A stretch of DNA of 64,000 nucleotides from Candidatus Iainarchaeum sp. (lineage in GTDB: Archaea > Iainarchaeota > Iainarchaeia > Iainarchaeales > DTGL01). Shown here piece after piece: positions 1 to 8,771 of the stretch. The notes under the pieces were generated by a model. That model was not told where the DNA came from. It searched no databases and was given only the letters and a program-made list of their open reading frames with translations. Position 1 is the stretch's first letter. Every line of letters starts with the position of its first letter. The DNA lies in assembly GCA_026413945.1 (NCBI GenBank), contig JAOAJX010000001.1:124001-188000 (forward strand), given 5' to 3'. The position numbers and the translations under genes were made by a program.

Positions 1-658
1 TATTATAAAGGCGGCTTCCGAAGAAAAAGTGGAGAGGTTTTTGTTTATAAGTACTGCTGGCGTTCATGGTCCGCAAGATGGCAAAGTAAGTGAAGAAAGC
101 CCGGTATTACCACAAACAAAGTATGAAAAATCAAAAGCCATGGCTGAAGAAAAAGTTGAAGAGTTTCAAGAAATGATACATATTACAATAATAAGGCCCG
201 CAATTGTTCTCGGACCAAACGAATATTGGAAAAAGATATTTAAAATGATAAAAAGTGGTTTTCCTCTCATAGGCTCAGGGAAAAATAAATGGCAAATAAT
301 ATACATAGATGATCTTATAGATGCAATTGCTTTTTGCTTGGAAAATGAAAAAACCTCTGACGAAAAGTTTATTGTTGCAGAAGAAAAAGCACTTACTCTT
401 GAAGAACTTTGTCTGGAAATAAGAGTTGCTTTGGGCCTTGAAAGAAAGATTATGAAAATTCCTGTTTGGTTAGGAAAGTTAATTGCTTATTTATACATAA
501 TACCTTTTGGGAAAAAGATAATAACTCCCGCACATGTTGACAGGCTGATAAGGAATCGAGAATATTCTATTGAGAGAATAAAGAAAGCTGGTTGGAAACC
601 TAAGTGGGATGCAAAAAAAGGTATTCTGGCATTGGCGAAATCTGCAAAAATGCATTAA
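1..658 (+). CDS. NAD(P)-dependent epimerase/dehydratase (extended SDR), 5' truncated by window edge
   Basis: The reading frame is open from the first bases of the window (frame of position 2) to the TAA at 656-658, so the N-terminal Rossmann glycine motif lies outside. The visible part carries extended-SDR landmarks: the strand FLFISTAGVHG, the catalytic YEKSK (YxxxK), then RPAIVLGP, which is typical of the substrate-binding region of nucleotide-sugar epimerases and related reductases. An internal GTG at 29 lies within conserved sequence and is not the true start. The substrate cannot be told. The gene converges on GGGP synthase with a 4-base overlap. Confidence 0.8.
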   Translation, partial: IIKAASEEKVERFLFISTAGVHGPQDGKVSEESPVLPQTKYEKSKAMAEEKVEEFQEMIHITIIRPAIVLGPNEYWKKIFKMIKSGFPLIGSGKNKWQIIYIDDLIDAIAFCLENEKTSDEKFIVAEEKALTLEELCLEIRVALGLERKIMKIPVWLGKLIAYLYIIPFGKKIITPAHVDRLIRNREYSIERIKKAGWKPKWDAKKGILALAKSAKMH

Positions 659-1455
659 TTTTTCTTTCTGCTTTTTGCACCGTCCTCAGCTGATTTTACC
701 ATTTTTGCCAAGTGCTTTTTTGCTTTTTCTAAATCATTTGAAAGTTTCTCTATTGCTGCACCAACATGTAAAATGTCAGCACCTGCTTTTGTACAATTTT
801 TTGCTTGTTCACATGTTTTTATACCACCAGCAACCACTATAGGTATATCTACCATGGACTTGGCTTCAAAAATCATGTCTATTGGCACGGGCTCATGAGC
901 GCCGCCACCCGCTTCCAATATTGCGATGTGTGCGCCCATGTATTGGCCTGCAAGTGTAGTGACTGCTGCAAGGTAAGGCAGTTCTCTTGGAATTAGCTTT
1001 GCCCTACCAATCCAACCAGCCGCTCTCCCAGGCTCCACGAGTATGTATGATGTTGGTATTACTTCTATGCCCGCTCGCTTTACAGGATAGCTTGAGGCAA
1101 TCTGTGCACCGCTTATATAGTATGGGTCTAAAGAATTTAGCATGCTCATAAAATATATCGCATCGGCTTTTGGGGATATTGTTGCAATGTTACCTGGAAA
1201 AAGAATTACTGGGATGTTTGTGTTATCCTTTATTTTTTTTATTGTATCGTCAAGCAATGTTCCCTGGGCTCCAACTGAACCACCAACACTTATTGCAGAA
1301 ACTCCGGCTTCTTCAGCTATTTTTGCTAACGAACCAGCCTTCTCTGGCTCTTGGTTTGGAGGATCAATTACTAAAAATATAAGCCCCTTTCTTTCCTCAA
1401 TCCTATCCAGAACTTGGCGATAAACCTTACCAAAATGCTTCTCAAATATTTTCAT
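655..1455 (-). CDS. Geranylgeranylglyceryl phosphate synthase
   Basis: A 266-residue TIM-barrel prenyltransferase of the PcrB/GGGPS family. It joins geranylgeranyl diphosphate to sn-glycerol-1-phosphate, the first committed step of archaeal ether lipids. Seen here: a DPPNQEP strand near the N terminus (Mg-binding Asp region), SVGGSVG, FPGN, and the family signature around YILVEPGRAAGWIG, followed by VAGGIKT and GADILHVG phosphate-binding loops. The C terminus is a Lys/Arg-rich helix. The ATG at 1455 is preceded on the minus strand by GGTGTTTTT, a plausible ribosome binding site. GGPP synthase and geranylgeranyl reductase, at 32.5 and 59.6 kb, act directly before and after it in the pathway. 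Confidence 0.9.
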   Translation of the reverse strand: MKIFEKHFGKVYRQVLDRIEERKGLIFLVIDPPNQEPEKAGSLAKIAEEAGVSAISVGGSVGAQGTLLDDTIKKIKDNTNIPVILFPGNIATISPKADAIYFMSMLNSLDPYYISGAQIASSYPVKRAGIEVIPTSYILVEPGRAAGWIGRAKLIPRELPYLAAVTTLAGQYMGAHIAILEAGGGAHEPVPIDMIFEAKSMVDIPIVVAGGIKTCEQAKNCTKAGADILHVGAAIEKLSNDLEKAKKHLAKMVKSAEDGAKSRKKN

Positions 1456-1467
1456 AAAAACACCACA

Positions 1468-2127
1468 CTATAAGTATTTGGCCTTAAGGGTTTTTAAGAC
1501 GAAGTCAATGTTTGCTTTTTGGTCGCTTTTTAGAATAACCCCATGTCCTGGAAGTAGCAACTTGAAATCAATATTTTTAAGCATTGAAATTGAGTTTAAA
1601 AGTTTTTTTTCGTCACCACCCGGAAGATCTGTCCTACCACAATTACCTGCAAAAAGAGTATCACCCGAAAAAAGAAGCTTTTGCTTTTGTTCGTAGTAGC
1701 AGACAGAGCCTTTTGTGTGTCCCGGCGTGTGAATAATCTTTAGTGAAAAAGGTTCGATATTTATGTTTTCATTCCCTGAGAGATGCTTATCTATATTGAA
1801 AATAATTTCTTGGCCAGTGATGTTTGCCAGAGTATAGTGAAGGTCACCAAGTTCAATTGCTTCAGCATCTTTTTCATGCATGAATTTCTGAGAATTTCTA
1901 AAAAGGTTAGCGCAGCCTATATGATCTGCATGTGCATGAGTGAAGAGAAGTATTGAAACATCTTCTGGTGAGATGTGTAGCTCAGAGAGACCTTCTTTAA
2001 GTTGCTTTTCATTTGTGTTTATGCTTGTATCAATAAGCACTATTTCTTTTCCACATAGGATATAAACGTTGCTACCAAGATTGGGGGAATAAAAAGCGAA
2101 AATGTTTTTTGTAATGCTTTCAATCAT
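1468..2127 (-). CDS. MBL-fold metallo-hydrolase (glyoxalase II-like)
   Basis: A 219-residue metallo-beta-lactamase fold protein. It shows the metal site HAHADHIGC (HxHxDH), HTPGHTKGS (third His), SGDTLF (bridging Asp) and LLPGHG (last His), in the standard order and spacing. Size and motifs fit the hydroxyacylglutathione hydrolase-like group (COG0491), but the real substrate of archaeal members is usually unknown. It lies 12 bases upstream of GGGP synthase on the same strand and may share its transcript. No lipid-related role can be claimed from position alone. Confidence 0.85.
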   Translation of the reverse strand: MIESITKNIFAFYSPNLGSNVYILCGKEIVLIDTSINTNEKQLKEGLSELHISPEDVSILLFTHAHADHIGCANLFRNSQKFMHEKDAEAIELGDLHYTLANITGQEIIFNIDKHLSGNENINIEPFSLKIIHTPGHTKGSVCYYEQKQKLLFSGDTLFAGNCGRTDLPGGDEKKLLNSISMLKNIDFKLLLPGHGVILKSDQKANIDFVLKTLKAKYL

Positions 2128-2179
2128 ACTTATTAGATGTGGTTTCTTGTTTTTATTTCTTACTTAAATTGCCACCAGT

Positions 2180-2187
2180 ATTAAAAT
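2180..2187 (+). promoter_or_regulatory. TATA-like box for the RPA gene
   Basis: ATTAAAAT ends 29 bases before the RPA ATG. There is no ribosome binding site between them, so a leaderless or very short-leader transcript is likely. This is inferred from spacing only. Confidence 0.4.
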
Positions 2188-2215
2188 AAAATGCTATGCG
2201 GCAGATATCAGTAGT

Positions 2216-3583
2216 ATGACAACCGTGCTAGATTATAGGAAAATTGTAGATAGCATACTGGCAAAGACTGGTAAGAGTGAAAAAGACATAAAAGACATGA
2301 TTAGCAACAAGATTGAAAGATTCGCTGGTTTGCTAACTGAAGAGGGAGCAGCATTCATGGTTGCAAAAGAGCTTGGATTAGAAGTTGAAATTGAATTCCA
2401 ATCTGAAAGAAATTTGAAGATAAGTGATCTGAGAAAAGGGCTAAAAAACGTGTGTTTGCTTGCAAGAGTCCTTAATATTGGCGAAATTAGATCTTTTGAG
2501 CGAGATGGTAGGAAAGGCCGATATTGCAAAATAGTTATTGCTGATGAAACCGGAGAAACTACACTAACTCTTTGGGATAGACAAGTTCAGATGATAGACT
2601 CAGAAAAAATATGCAAAGGGGGTGCTTTGTTTGTTGATGGGTGTTATGTTACTGAATTCAGAGGAAATCTTGCATTGTCCCTTAGCTTAAGAGGAAGAAT
2701 ATATAATGCTGATGGCAGATATGATTTGAGTAAACTTCCCCGAGTAAAGCCATCTCTTGTAAGACTGTCTGATATTAAAGAGCCAACAAAAAATGTTGAC
2801 TTCTTTGCTAGAGTAACAAGGGTTTTTGACAGGTTCGAATTTGAAAAAGATGGTGACAAAGGAGATGTCCTACGATTTGAGGTTTGGGATGGAAAAAAGA
2901 TTACAAAGGTGGTGGCTTGGCACAATATTACTAGCAAAGCCCAAAAATTATATAGTGGCGAATTGATTAAGATTGAAGGTGCTGATGTGAAAGAAGGTCG
3001 CAATGGCCTTGAAGTACATCTTGGCACGAGATCAAGGATTATTGAAAACCCAAAAACAGAAATTGTTATTCCGGAAATTTACGAAATCACGGGCAAAAGC
3101 TATGTCAGGAAGAAGATAAATGAGATTACTGAAGCAAATTATTTTGCCGAGGTTTTTGCAGAGATAGTTTCTGTTAGAAAAAGCAAATTCTTATACGATT
3201 TTTGTAATGAATGTCGAGCTAGCTCATCAAACTCTGTTTGTGAAAGATGTGGAAAAAAAACTAAGAAAAGGCTTGTTGTTTCTTTAAGGATAGATGATGG
3301 CTTCGCAAATATCAATTGCATTATGTTTGGGCGTGTTGCTGAAAATGTCACGGGCTTTAGCACATTGAAGCTCACTGAGTTGGTTGAAAAAGATGGAACT
3401 GACAAAGCACTAAAGTTGCTTGAAGAAAAAATGATTGGTTCTTTCGTTTTGCTTCATGGGACAAGCCGTAAATCAATTGGTCAAAAAGAAGAAATTGAGA
3501 TGATTGTGGATGATATTTTGCCTATAGATAATAAAAAAGAGGTTGAGGGGTTTTATTATGCTTTATCGGAAATGAAGCCCTGA
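2216..3583 (+). CDS. rpa: Replication protein A, single-strand DNA-binding
   Basis: A 455-residue RPA. After a helical N-terminal segment (about 1-65), three OB-fold regions can be traced: about 70-165 (ending in TLTLWDRQ), about 180-275 (ending in KVVAWHN) and about 300-425. The third contains a zinc finger with paired cysteines (CNEC ... CERCGKK), as in archaeal RPA41/RPA large subunits. It coats single-stranded DNA in replication and repair. The gene is followed 45 bases later by radA in the same direction, a sensible partnership because RPA must be displaced for RadA filament formation. A leaderless start is likely. Confidence 0.9.
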   Translation: MTTVLDYRKIVDSILAKTGKSEKDIKDMISNKIERFAGLLTEEGAAFMVAKELGLEVEIEFQSERNLKISDLRKGLKNVCLLARVLNIGEIRSFERDGRKGRYCKIVIADETGETTLTLWDRQVQMIDSEKICKGGALFVDGCYVTEFRGNLALSLSLRGRIYNADGRYDLSKLPRVKPSLVRLSDIKEPTKNVDFFARVTRVFDRFEFEKDGDKGDVLRFEVWDGKKITKVVAWHNITSKAQKLYSGELIKIEGADVKEGRNGLEVHLGTRSRIIENPKTEIVIPEIYEITGKSYVRKKINEITEANYFAEVFAEIVSVRKSKFLYDFCNECRASSSNSVCERCGKKTKKRLVVSLRIDDGFANINCIMFGRVAENVTGFSTLKLTELVEKDGTDKALKLLEEKMIGSFVLLHGTSRKSIGQKEEIEMIVDDILPIDNKKEVEGFYYALSEMKP

Positions 3584-3628
3584 AAAAACCATAAAAAGCT
3601 ATTATTCAAATATATTTTTGGTGTGAGT

Positions 3629-4588
3629 ATGAGCACTCAAAGGATAAGGGATTTAACAGATCTTCCAGGTATAGGCACACAAGCAGCCGAGAAACTCATG
3701 GCTGCAAACTATAAGACAATAGAAAGCATTGCCATTGCTTCACCGATTGAGCTCACAGAAATTGCAGGCCTCGGCGAGAAAACCGCTGAAAAAGCTATTA
3801 ACGCTGCAAGGGAAGCATTAGGTATGGGTTTTGAAACTGCCGATAAAGTACATGAAAGACGTGCTAAAATTGGTCGTATAAGTACAGGCAGTAAAGAACT
3901 TGACGCGCTCCTAGGCGGTGGCGTTGAAAGCCAAAGCATAACAGAGGTATACGGAAAAATGGCTTCGGGTAAAACTCAATGGTGTTTTCAGCTTTGTGTA
4001 ATGGTACAGCTTCCTTTAGAAAAGGGGGGACTTGAAGGCAAAGCAATATATATCGACTCAGAGTCAAGCTTTAGACCTGAAAGAATCGTTCAGATAGCAG
4101 AGGCTAGAGGCCTTGAGCCCAAAAACGTTTTAAAAAACATATTTGTAGCCAGAGCATATAATGCTGATCACCAAATATTACTTACAGAAAAAGCTGATGA
4201 GATTATTAAAAAAGAAGGCGTTCGTCTATTGGTTGTTGATTCCCTCACATCGCAGTTTAGAGCAGAGTATATTGGCAGAGGAATGCTTGCGGAAAGACAG
4301 CAAAAATTAAATAAGCACATGCATCAGCTGGCAAGAATGGCTGAAATGCATAATCTTTGCGTTTTAGTTACAAATCAGGTTATGGAAAGGCCAGATATAC
4401 TATTTGGAGATCCCACTGCACCGGTTGGCGGGAATATTGTAGGTCATGCATCAAAAACCCGTTTGTATCTCAGGCAGAGCAAAGGGGAAAAAAGGGTAGC
4501 AAGACTAATAGATTCGCCGAGCTTACCTGATGGGGAGGCAATATACAAAATAACTGAACGCGGCATAGAAGACGTTGATTCTGAGTAA
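3629..4588 (+). CDS. radA: DNA repair and recombination protein RadA
   Basis: A 319-residue archaeal RecA/Rad51 recombinase that forms filaments on single-stranded DNA and drives strand exchange. Residues 1-60 form the helix-hairpin-helix domain ([24 protein letters not shown]). The ATPase core has Walker A GKMASGKT, Walker [10 protein letters not shown] and L2-region sequence around [14 protein letters not shown]. The Walker A loop differs from the usual GEFGSGKT of archaeal RadA but keeps the essential GKT. A GTG at 3623 is in frame, but GGTG sits at the right distance before the ATG at 3629, so that start is preferred. Confidence 0.95.
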   Translation: MSTQRIRDLTDLPGIGTQAAEKLMAANYKTIESIAIASPIELTEIAGLGEKTAEKAINAAREALGMGFETADKVHERRAKIGRISTGSKELDALLGGGVESQSITEVYGKMASGKTQWCFQLCVMVQLPLEKGGLEGKAIYIDSESSFRPERIVQIAEARGLEPKNVLKNIFVARAYNADHQILLTEKADEIIKKEGVRLLVVDSLTSQFRAEYIGRGMLAERQQKLNKHMHQLARMAEMHNLCVLVTNQVMERPDILFGDPTAPVGGNIVGHASKTRLYLRQSKGEKRVARLIDSPSLPDGEAIYKITERGIEDVDSE

Positions 4589-4675
4589 ACGATAGTAACC
4601 AGATCATGAATAGTTTTTTTGAAGCTTGAAAAACAATTATTCAAAGAGATAAGAAAGAAGTAAGAGCAACAAAAG

Positions 4676-4687
4676 TTTTATTAAATT
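4676..4687 (+). promoter_or_regulatory. TATA-like box for tpiA
   Basis: TTTTATTAAATT lies 19-30 bases before the tpiA ATG with no ribosome binding site in between, which suggests a leaderless transcript. Confidence 0.35.
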
Positions 4688-4705
4688 ACAGTTTGTTATT
4701 ATTAC

Positions 4706-5383
4706 ATGCCTAAACTTCCTGCCCTTTTTATAAACTTCAAGCTATATGAATCTGGTACTGGAAAAAAAGCATTAGAAACCGCAAAAATAATTGAAAAATC
4801 AGTTTATGGCAAAGATATTGGTGTTATACTTGTTGTTCAAGCATGTGATATACGGCTTATAGCACAAAATGTTAGCTTGCCAATTTTTGCACAACATATC
4901 GATCCTGTAACATATGGGGCGTATACTGGCCATATATTACCCGAAGCGATAAAAGAAGCTGGTGCAATCGGTACGATCTTAAATCATGCTGAGAACAAAA
5001 GAGATGATAATTTTCTTGGGTTGGCAATAAAGCGTGCTAAAGAGTGTGGGCTTGAAGTAATGGTTTGTGCAGAATCAGTTGAAAGGGCTAAAAAAATTGC
5101 TTCTTTTTTGATAAAACCGGATTTGATTGCAATAGAGCCACCTGAGCTAATATCTGGAGATATATCTGTTTCAACTGCAAAGCCAGAGCTCATAAGTAAG
5201 GTTGTTTCATTGGTTGGCAAGAAAAACGCAATACCAATAATAACAGGTGCTGGAATAAAAAATTCACTCGATGTTAGAAAATCTATCGAGCTCGGCTGTT
5301 CTGGTGTTTTTGTAGCATCTGGTATAATGAAAGCCAAAGATAAAGAAAAGGAAATTGGTGAGCTTTTGTCTGGCTTTGAATGA
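4706..5383 (+). CDS. tpiA: Triosephosphate isomerase, archaeal type
   Basis: A 225-residue archaeal-length TIM (bacterial and eukaryotic enzymes are about 250). It interconverts dihydroxyacetone phosphate and glyceraldehyde-3-phosphate. Visible: FINFKLYESGTG with the active-site Lys, AQHIDPVTYGAYTGHI (catalytic His region), GTILNHAENKRD, IEPPELISG with the catalytic Glu, and TGAGIKN and VASGIMKAKD phosphate-binding loops. It works with the GAPDH and PGK encoded at 22-24 kb. The stop is followed after a few bases by the CBS protein, probably in one transcript. Confidence 0.93.
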   Translation: MPKLPALFINFKLYESGTGKKALETAKIIEKSVYGKDIGVILVVQACDIRLIAQNVSLPIFAQHIDPVTYGAYTGHILPEAIKEAGAIGTILNHAENKRDDNFLGLAIKRAKECGLEVMVCAESVERAKKIASFLIKPDLIAIEPPELISGDISVSTAKPELISKVVSLVGKKNAIPIITGAGIKNSLDVRKSIELGCSGVFVASGIMKAKDKEKEIGELLSGFE

Positions 5384-5392
5384 GGTGATTTT

Positions 5393-6514
5393 ATGATAAA
5401 AGCCAAAGATCTTATTTTGAGAGATATTGCAAAAATAGATGCTGAAGCGAAAATATCAGAAGCTTTTAGTATGATGCTTAAGCTTGGCGAAGATAGTTTA
5501 GCTGTTTTTTCAGGAGACTCTTTTTTAGGTTTAGTATCCCTTAGGGAATTCCTTAGGAGACATAGGTTTTACTCTGAAGCAAAGGTTAAGTCTTTTGTTG
5601 AAAGCAGAGTGCCGTTTCTATTGGAAGAAGATAGTTTAAGCAGAATTGCTGAGCAAATGTATCATTCTGGCCAAAAAATACTGCCTGTTATGCGGTTAAA
5701 TAAGATTGTTGGGTTTGTACATGTAAGAGATGTGCTATCACATGCGCTTAAAGATAAAAATATCGCTAATATCAAACTCAATAATATTTGCTCTAAGATT
5801 GTTATAGCACAAAAAGAAGATAGCATAGCAAAAGTTTTGTCAATAATGCGTAAGATTGATGTGAAGCAGGTACCAATAGTAGATAACAATAATGAATATT
5901 GTGGTTTAGTAACTTTAGATGGTCTTATAGAGAAATATTTCATACATGCAACTAAAAACGGCCTTTTCTCTCTATACGGCAGAAGACCAGAATCAAAAAG
6001 GATATTGGATATAAAGGTTCGAGAGCTTTTGGAAGAAACTAAAACTTTCCATCCTTTAGACAATTTAATAAATGTAAAGGATGAGCTTATTGCTAACAGT
6101 GTCGTTTTGTTGGTGGATGGTCAAAATATTACTGGGGTTGTTACAGTGAACGATGTCCTTAAGGTATTAATGCATGAAGAAGAGCCAAGTTACAGGATAC
6201 AGATATCAGACATGCCTAAGTTGAGCAAGTTGGATGAAGAAAAGGCAAGGGCAAAAATAAAGAGTATCTATGAGAAAATCAAAAGAATTTTACATGATGA
6301 TGTGATGCTCTCAATACACTTCAAATCGCAGAAAAAAACAGGATTGCGAGCCAAGCATTTTGTGAAAGCCAAAGTAACTTCTGGAAGCTTTAAATTTAAT
6401 GCCTCTTCAGAATCATGGAATTTGTTTACTGCATTAGAGAATGTACTTAGCATATTGAGTAAAGAAGCTTTAAAAAATTCTAAAAGGAGATGTAGAAAAG
6501 GTTACATAAAATAG
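5393..6514 (+). CDS. Four-CBS-domain protein with HPF/RaiA-like C-terminal domain
   Basis: A 373-residue protein with two CBS pairs. Pair one covers about 1-120 and pair two about 125-265; examples are KILPVMRLNKIVGFVHVRD and KQVPIVDNNNEYCGLVTLD. A C-terminal domain of about 100 residues contains DVMLSIHFK, AKHFVKAKVTSGSFKFNAS and SWNLFTALENVLSILSKE, and resembles the fold of ribosome hibernation promoting factor/S30EA proteins. CBS pairs typically bind adenosine nucleotides. A nucleotide-sensing ribosome-associated factor is therefore plausible, but this is inference. GGTGATTTT precedes the ATG. It lies next to the SRP RNA and RelA/SpoT genes, which fits a growth-control theme without proving it. 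Confidence 0.75.
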   Translation: MIKAKDLILRDIAKIDAEAKISEAFSMMLKLGEDSLAVFSGDSFLGLVSLREFLRRHRFYSEAKVKSFVESRVPFLLEEDSLSRIAEQMYHSGQKILPVMRLNKIVGFVHVRDVLSHALKDKNIANIKLNNICSKIVIAQKEDSIAKVLSIMRKIDVKQVPIVDNNNEYCGLVTLDGLIEKYFIHATKNGLFSLYGRRPESKRILDIKVRELLEETKTFHPLDNLINVKDELIANSVVLLVDGQNITGVVTVNDVLKVLMHEEEPSYRIQISDMPKLSKLDEEKARAKIKSIYEKIKRILHDDVMLSIHFKSQKKTGLRAKHFVKAKVTSGSFKFNASSESWNLFTALENVLSILSKEALKNSKRRCRKGYIK

Positions 6515-6522
6515 TTCTTTGA

Positions 6523-6787
6523 GTGGGCATTCCGAAGTTGACAATAGACTAAAAACAAAGTTTGCCCACAGCATACCTCCGCTCTGAGATCCCACAGCAC
6601 TTCACTATGCGGCTACCGTTGCTCCCTTCCGGGCCTAGCGGGTTCACCACAAAGTGAAGCCGGTGGGGGCAAAGCATCAATGTTTTGCTGTGGCTTTGCT
6701 TTTAGCCTAAAGCCTTCTCCGGAACTTCAGCCCGGCATAAAGCGGATTTCCGGTACAGGGAACCGCTAGCTCCCCGGCCTAGCCCAC
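6523..6787 (-). ncRNA. ffs: Signal recognition particle RNA (7S)
   Basis: The minus strand gives a GC-rich RNA of about 265 nt in AT-rich surroundings. Its 5' GTGGGC pairs with GCCCAC at the 3' end (plus-strand 6523-6528), closing helix 1 as in archaeal SRP RNAs. The S domain has the helix 8 signature GGAAGGGAGCAACGG (the GGAAG / GAGCA internal loop that binds SRP54), and a second long arm fits helices 5 and 6. Ends are set by helix 1 pairing and are accurate to a few bases. It scaffolds SRP19 and SRP54 for co-translational membrane targeting. Confidence 0.93.
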
Positions 6788-6810
6788 AATAAATTATTGT
6801 TTATTTGGGT

Positions 6811-6820
6811 TTTTAAGGAT
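6811..6820 (-). promoter_or_regulatory. TATA-like box for SRP RNA
   Basis: On the minus strand ATCCTTAAAA lies 24-33 bases before the SRP RNA 5' end, the expected place for an archaeal TATA box. Confidence 0.45.
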
Positions 6821-6860
6821 AGCGTCAAATAGTGCCACAACCATTAACAAATCACTTGTA

Positions 6861-6869
6861 ACTATAATT
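6861..6869 (+). promoter_or_regulatory. TATA-like box for the RelA/SpoT homologue
   Basis: ACTATAATT lies 21-29 bases before the ATG at 6890. There is no GGTGAT-type site, so a leaderless transcript is likely. Confidence 0.35.
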
Positions 6870-6889
6870 ACTTTTTATTAATTATTTAG

Positions 6890-8728
6890 ATGAATATATT
6901 TGTGGGTTGCGAAGTAGAATGCGAGCTTTTTTTTAGAAAGTTGGTCGAAGTTCTTGATAATATTAGCCTTAATAATGTAATAAAGGCTTTTGATTTTGCC
7001 AAAAAGTTTTCTGATGAAAAAAAATTTTGCCATCAATTGAGAACAGCAATAATAGCTTTAGAACTAAAACTTGATCAAAGAACTATTGCGGCCTGCTTAA
7101 TTCATGAGTTAAAGGAAAAGCTCCCTTTTGCTAAAGTAGATGGAAAGACAAAAGAAATAGTAATAGAATCTGCAAATATTTGCGATATAAAGGAAAGAAA
7201 TTTTAGACGCCTTAGCAGTGAGAGTTTAGCAAAAATACTTTTGGCTTCATCAAAAGATGTTAGAGGCATAATAGTTGAGATATTATCTCAGCTTGATAAA
7301 ATGAGATGCCTTCAAAAGAGTAAAAACATGGCAACATCGAGGGAAGCAAAAATTACTCTTGAAATACATTCGAAGATAGCTCAAAGACTGGGGCTTGTAG
7401 AAGTTAGCTCGGAATTGCAAGATTTGGCAATGTCAATTGTTTTTCCAAAAGAGTACAAAGTAACAAAAGCAAAAATGTTTAATAAGATCCCAAATCCACA
7501 AGAAATCATGGAAAAAGCAAAACTAGTTATAAAGGAAATTCTGGATCGTCAAGGCATGGCTGCAGCAGTACAAGGCCGAGTTAAAAGCGTCTATAGCACA
7601 TATAAGAAGCATCAAGAAGAAGGAAGAAAAGTTGAAGAAATAAAGGATCTTATAGGCATAAGGATAATATGCGGCTCAATAAGAGATTGTTATAAAGCAC
7701 TAGTAGCGATTATTGAGTCGTTTGAGTTGATTGGAAAGGTTGATGATTATATTATCAATCCAAAAGAAAATAGGTACCGGTCAATACATCTGGTTGTAAA
7801 ATTAGTTGGATATCCTGTTGAAATTCAAATAAGAACTATTGAAATGCATAGAGATGCTGAATATGGCGTTGCTGCACATTGGCGTTATAAGAAAGGTTAT
7901 CAATACAGTGAATTAGATTCTGCTTTATCTTTGGCAAAGCAATTAGTGGAGCTTCAGCAAAACTTAGCAAAAAACCTTTTTGATTATGTGAAATTTTCAA
8001 TTACTGATGATTTCATTTTTGTTTTTACTCCAAAGAAAGATGTTATTATATTGCCAAAAAAGGCCACTATTCTGGATTTCGCATACGCTATTCACACTGA
8101 TTTAGGAAACAAATTCAAATATGGTTTAGTAAATAATATCAAGAGGCCTATTAATTATAGGCTAAATTGTGGAGACACGGTAAAAATTATTCGTGGAAAG
8201 ACAAAAACAGTCAGCCTGAAGTGGCTAAAATTTGTTAAAACTCGAAAAGCAAAATCAGCCATAAGGAAAGAATTTGGGGTCAAAAAAAGTAAATTTAAGA
8301 AAGTAATTGTGACTCCAAAAATTGGTGAAAGAATTATTATTGCGAAGTGTTGCATGCCGTTGCCGGGGGATACCTTTGTTGGATATGAAACAAGAAAAAA
8401 CGAGATTACAATTCACAGGGTTGACTGCGCACTTTTATCACACCTTTCTGATAAAAAGATATTTTTAGTTAATCAGAGCATACTTAAAAAGAAAAGATAT
8501 GCTGTAAGAATTGAAGCATGGGCTTTTAGAAGGGCAGATATACTGAGTGATTTATTTAAGGAGCTAGAAAAAAACAAAGTAAAAGTGCTTAATAGTGAGA
8601 TTAAAATAGACTCCCAAAACACAATAAGAATGTTATTCGACCTCAAAATAAGAGATCGTACACACTTGGAAAGAGTGAGCAGAGCACTTGAGAAAACTCA
8701 AAATGTAATCTACGCAGAAAGGGTTTAG
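6890..8728 (+). CDS. RelA/SpoT homologue, (p)ppGpp synthetase-type, degenerate hydrolase
   Basis: A 612-residue full-length RSH. The N-terminal HD-like domain (about 20-190) is degenerate: the hydrolase motif is IHELKEKL, not HDxxED, and the downstream motif is LDKMRCL. The synthetase domain (about 215-345) looks intact: RVKSVYSTYKKH, DLIGIRII, NRYRSIH with the guanine-stacking Tyr, and EIQIRTIEMHRDAEYGVAAHW. Then come a TGS domain (about 372-435), a zinc-finger/conserved-Cys domain (KCCMPLPGD, IHRVDC, about 480-520) and a C-terminal ACT domain. By this domain pattern it should be a RelA-like synthetase regulated by its C-terminal region. RSHs are uncommon in archaea. The start is the ATG at 6890. 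Confidence 0.88.
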   Translation: MNIFVGCEVECELFFRKLVEVLDNISLNNVIKAFDFAKKFSDEKKFCHQLRTAIIALELKLDQRTIAACLIHELKEKLPFAKVDGKTKEIVIESANICDIKERNFRRLSSESLAKILLASSKDVRGIIVEILSQLDKMRCLQKSKNMATSREAKITLEIHSKIAQRLGLVEVSSELQDLAMSIVFPKEYKVTKAKMFNKIPNPQEIMEKAKLVIKEILDRQGMAAAVQGRVKSVYSTYKKHQEEGRKVEEIKDLIGIRIICGSIRDCYKALVAIIESFELIGKVDDYIINPKENRYRSIHLVVKLVGYPVEIQIRTIEMHRDAEYGVAAHWRYKKGYQYSELDSALSLAKQLVELQQNLAKNLFDYVKFSITDDFIFVFTPKKDVIILPKKATILDFAYAIHTDLGNKFKYGLVNNIKRPINYRLNCGDTVKIIRGKTKTVSLKWLKFVKTRKAKSAIRKEFGVKKSKFKKVIVTPKIGERIIIAKCCMPLPGDTFVGYETRKNEITIHRVDCALLSHLSDKKIFLVNQSILKKKRYAVRIEAWAFRRADILSDLFKELEKNKVKVLNSEIKIDSQNTIRMLFDLKIRDRTHLERVSRALEKTQNVIYAERV

Positions 8729-8771
8729 CAATGTTTTGGAGATAGAAATAAATATGGCTGTGCATATTATA

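Noticed and set aside
6523-6787. GC-rich block first considered as a tRNA cluster or rRNA fragment
   Set aside because: No cloverleaf or 5S/16S signature is present; the closing helix and GGAAGG...GAGCA internal loop identify SRP RNA.
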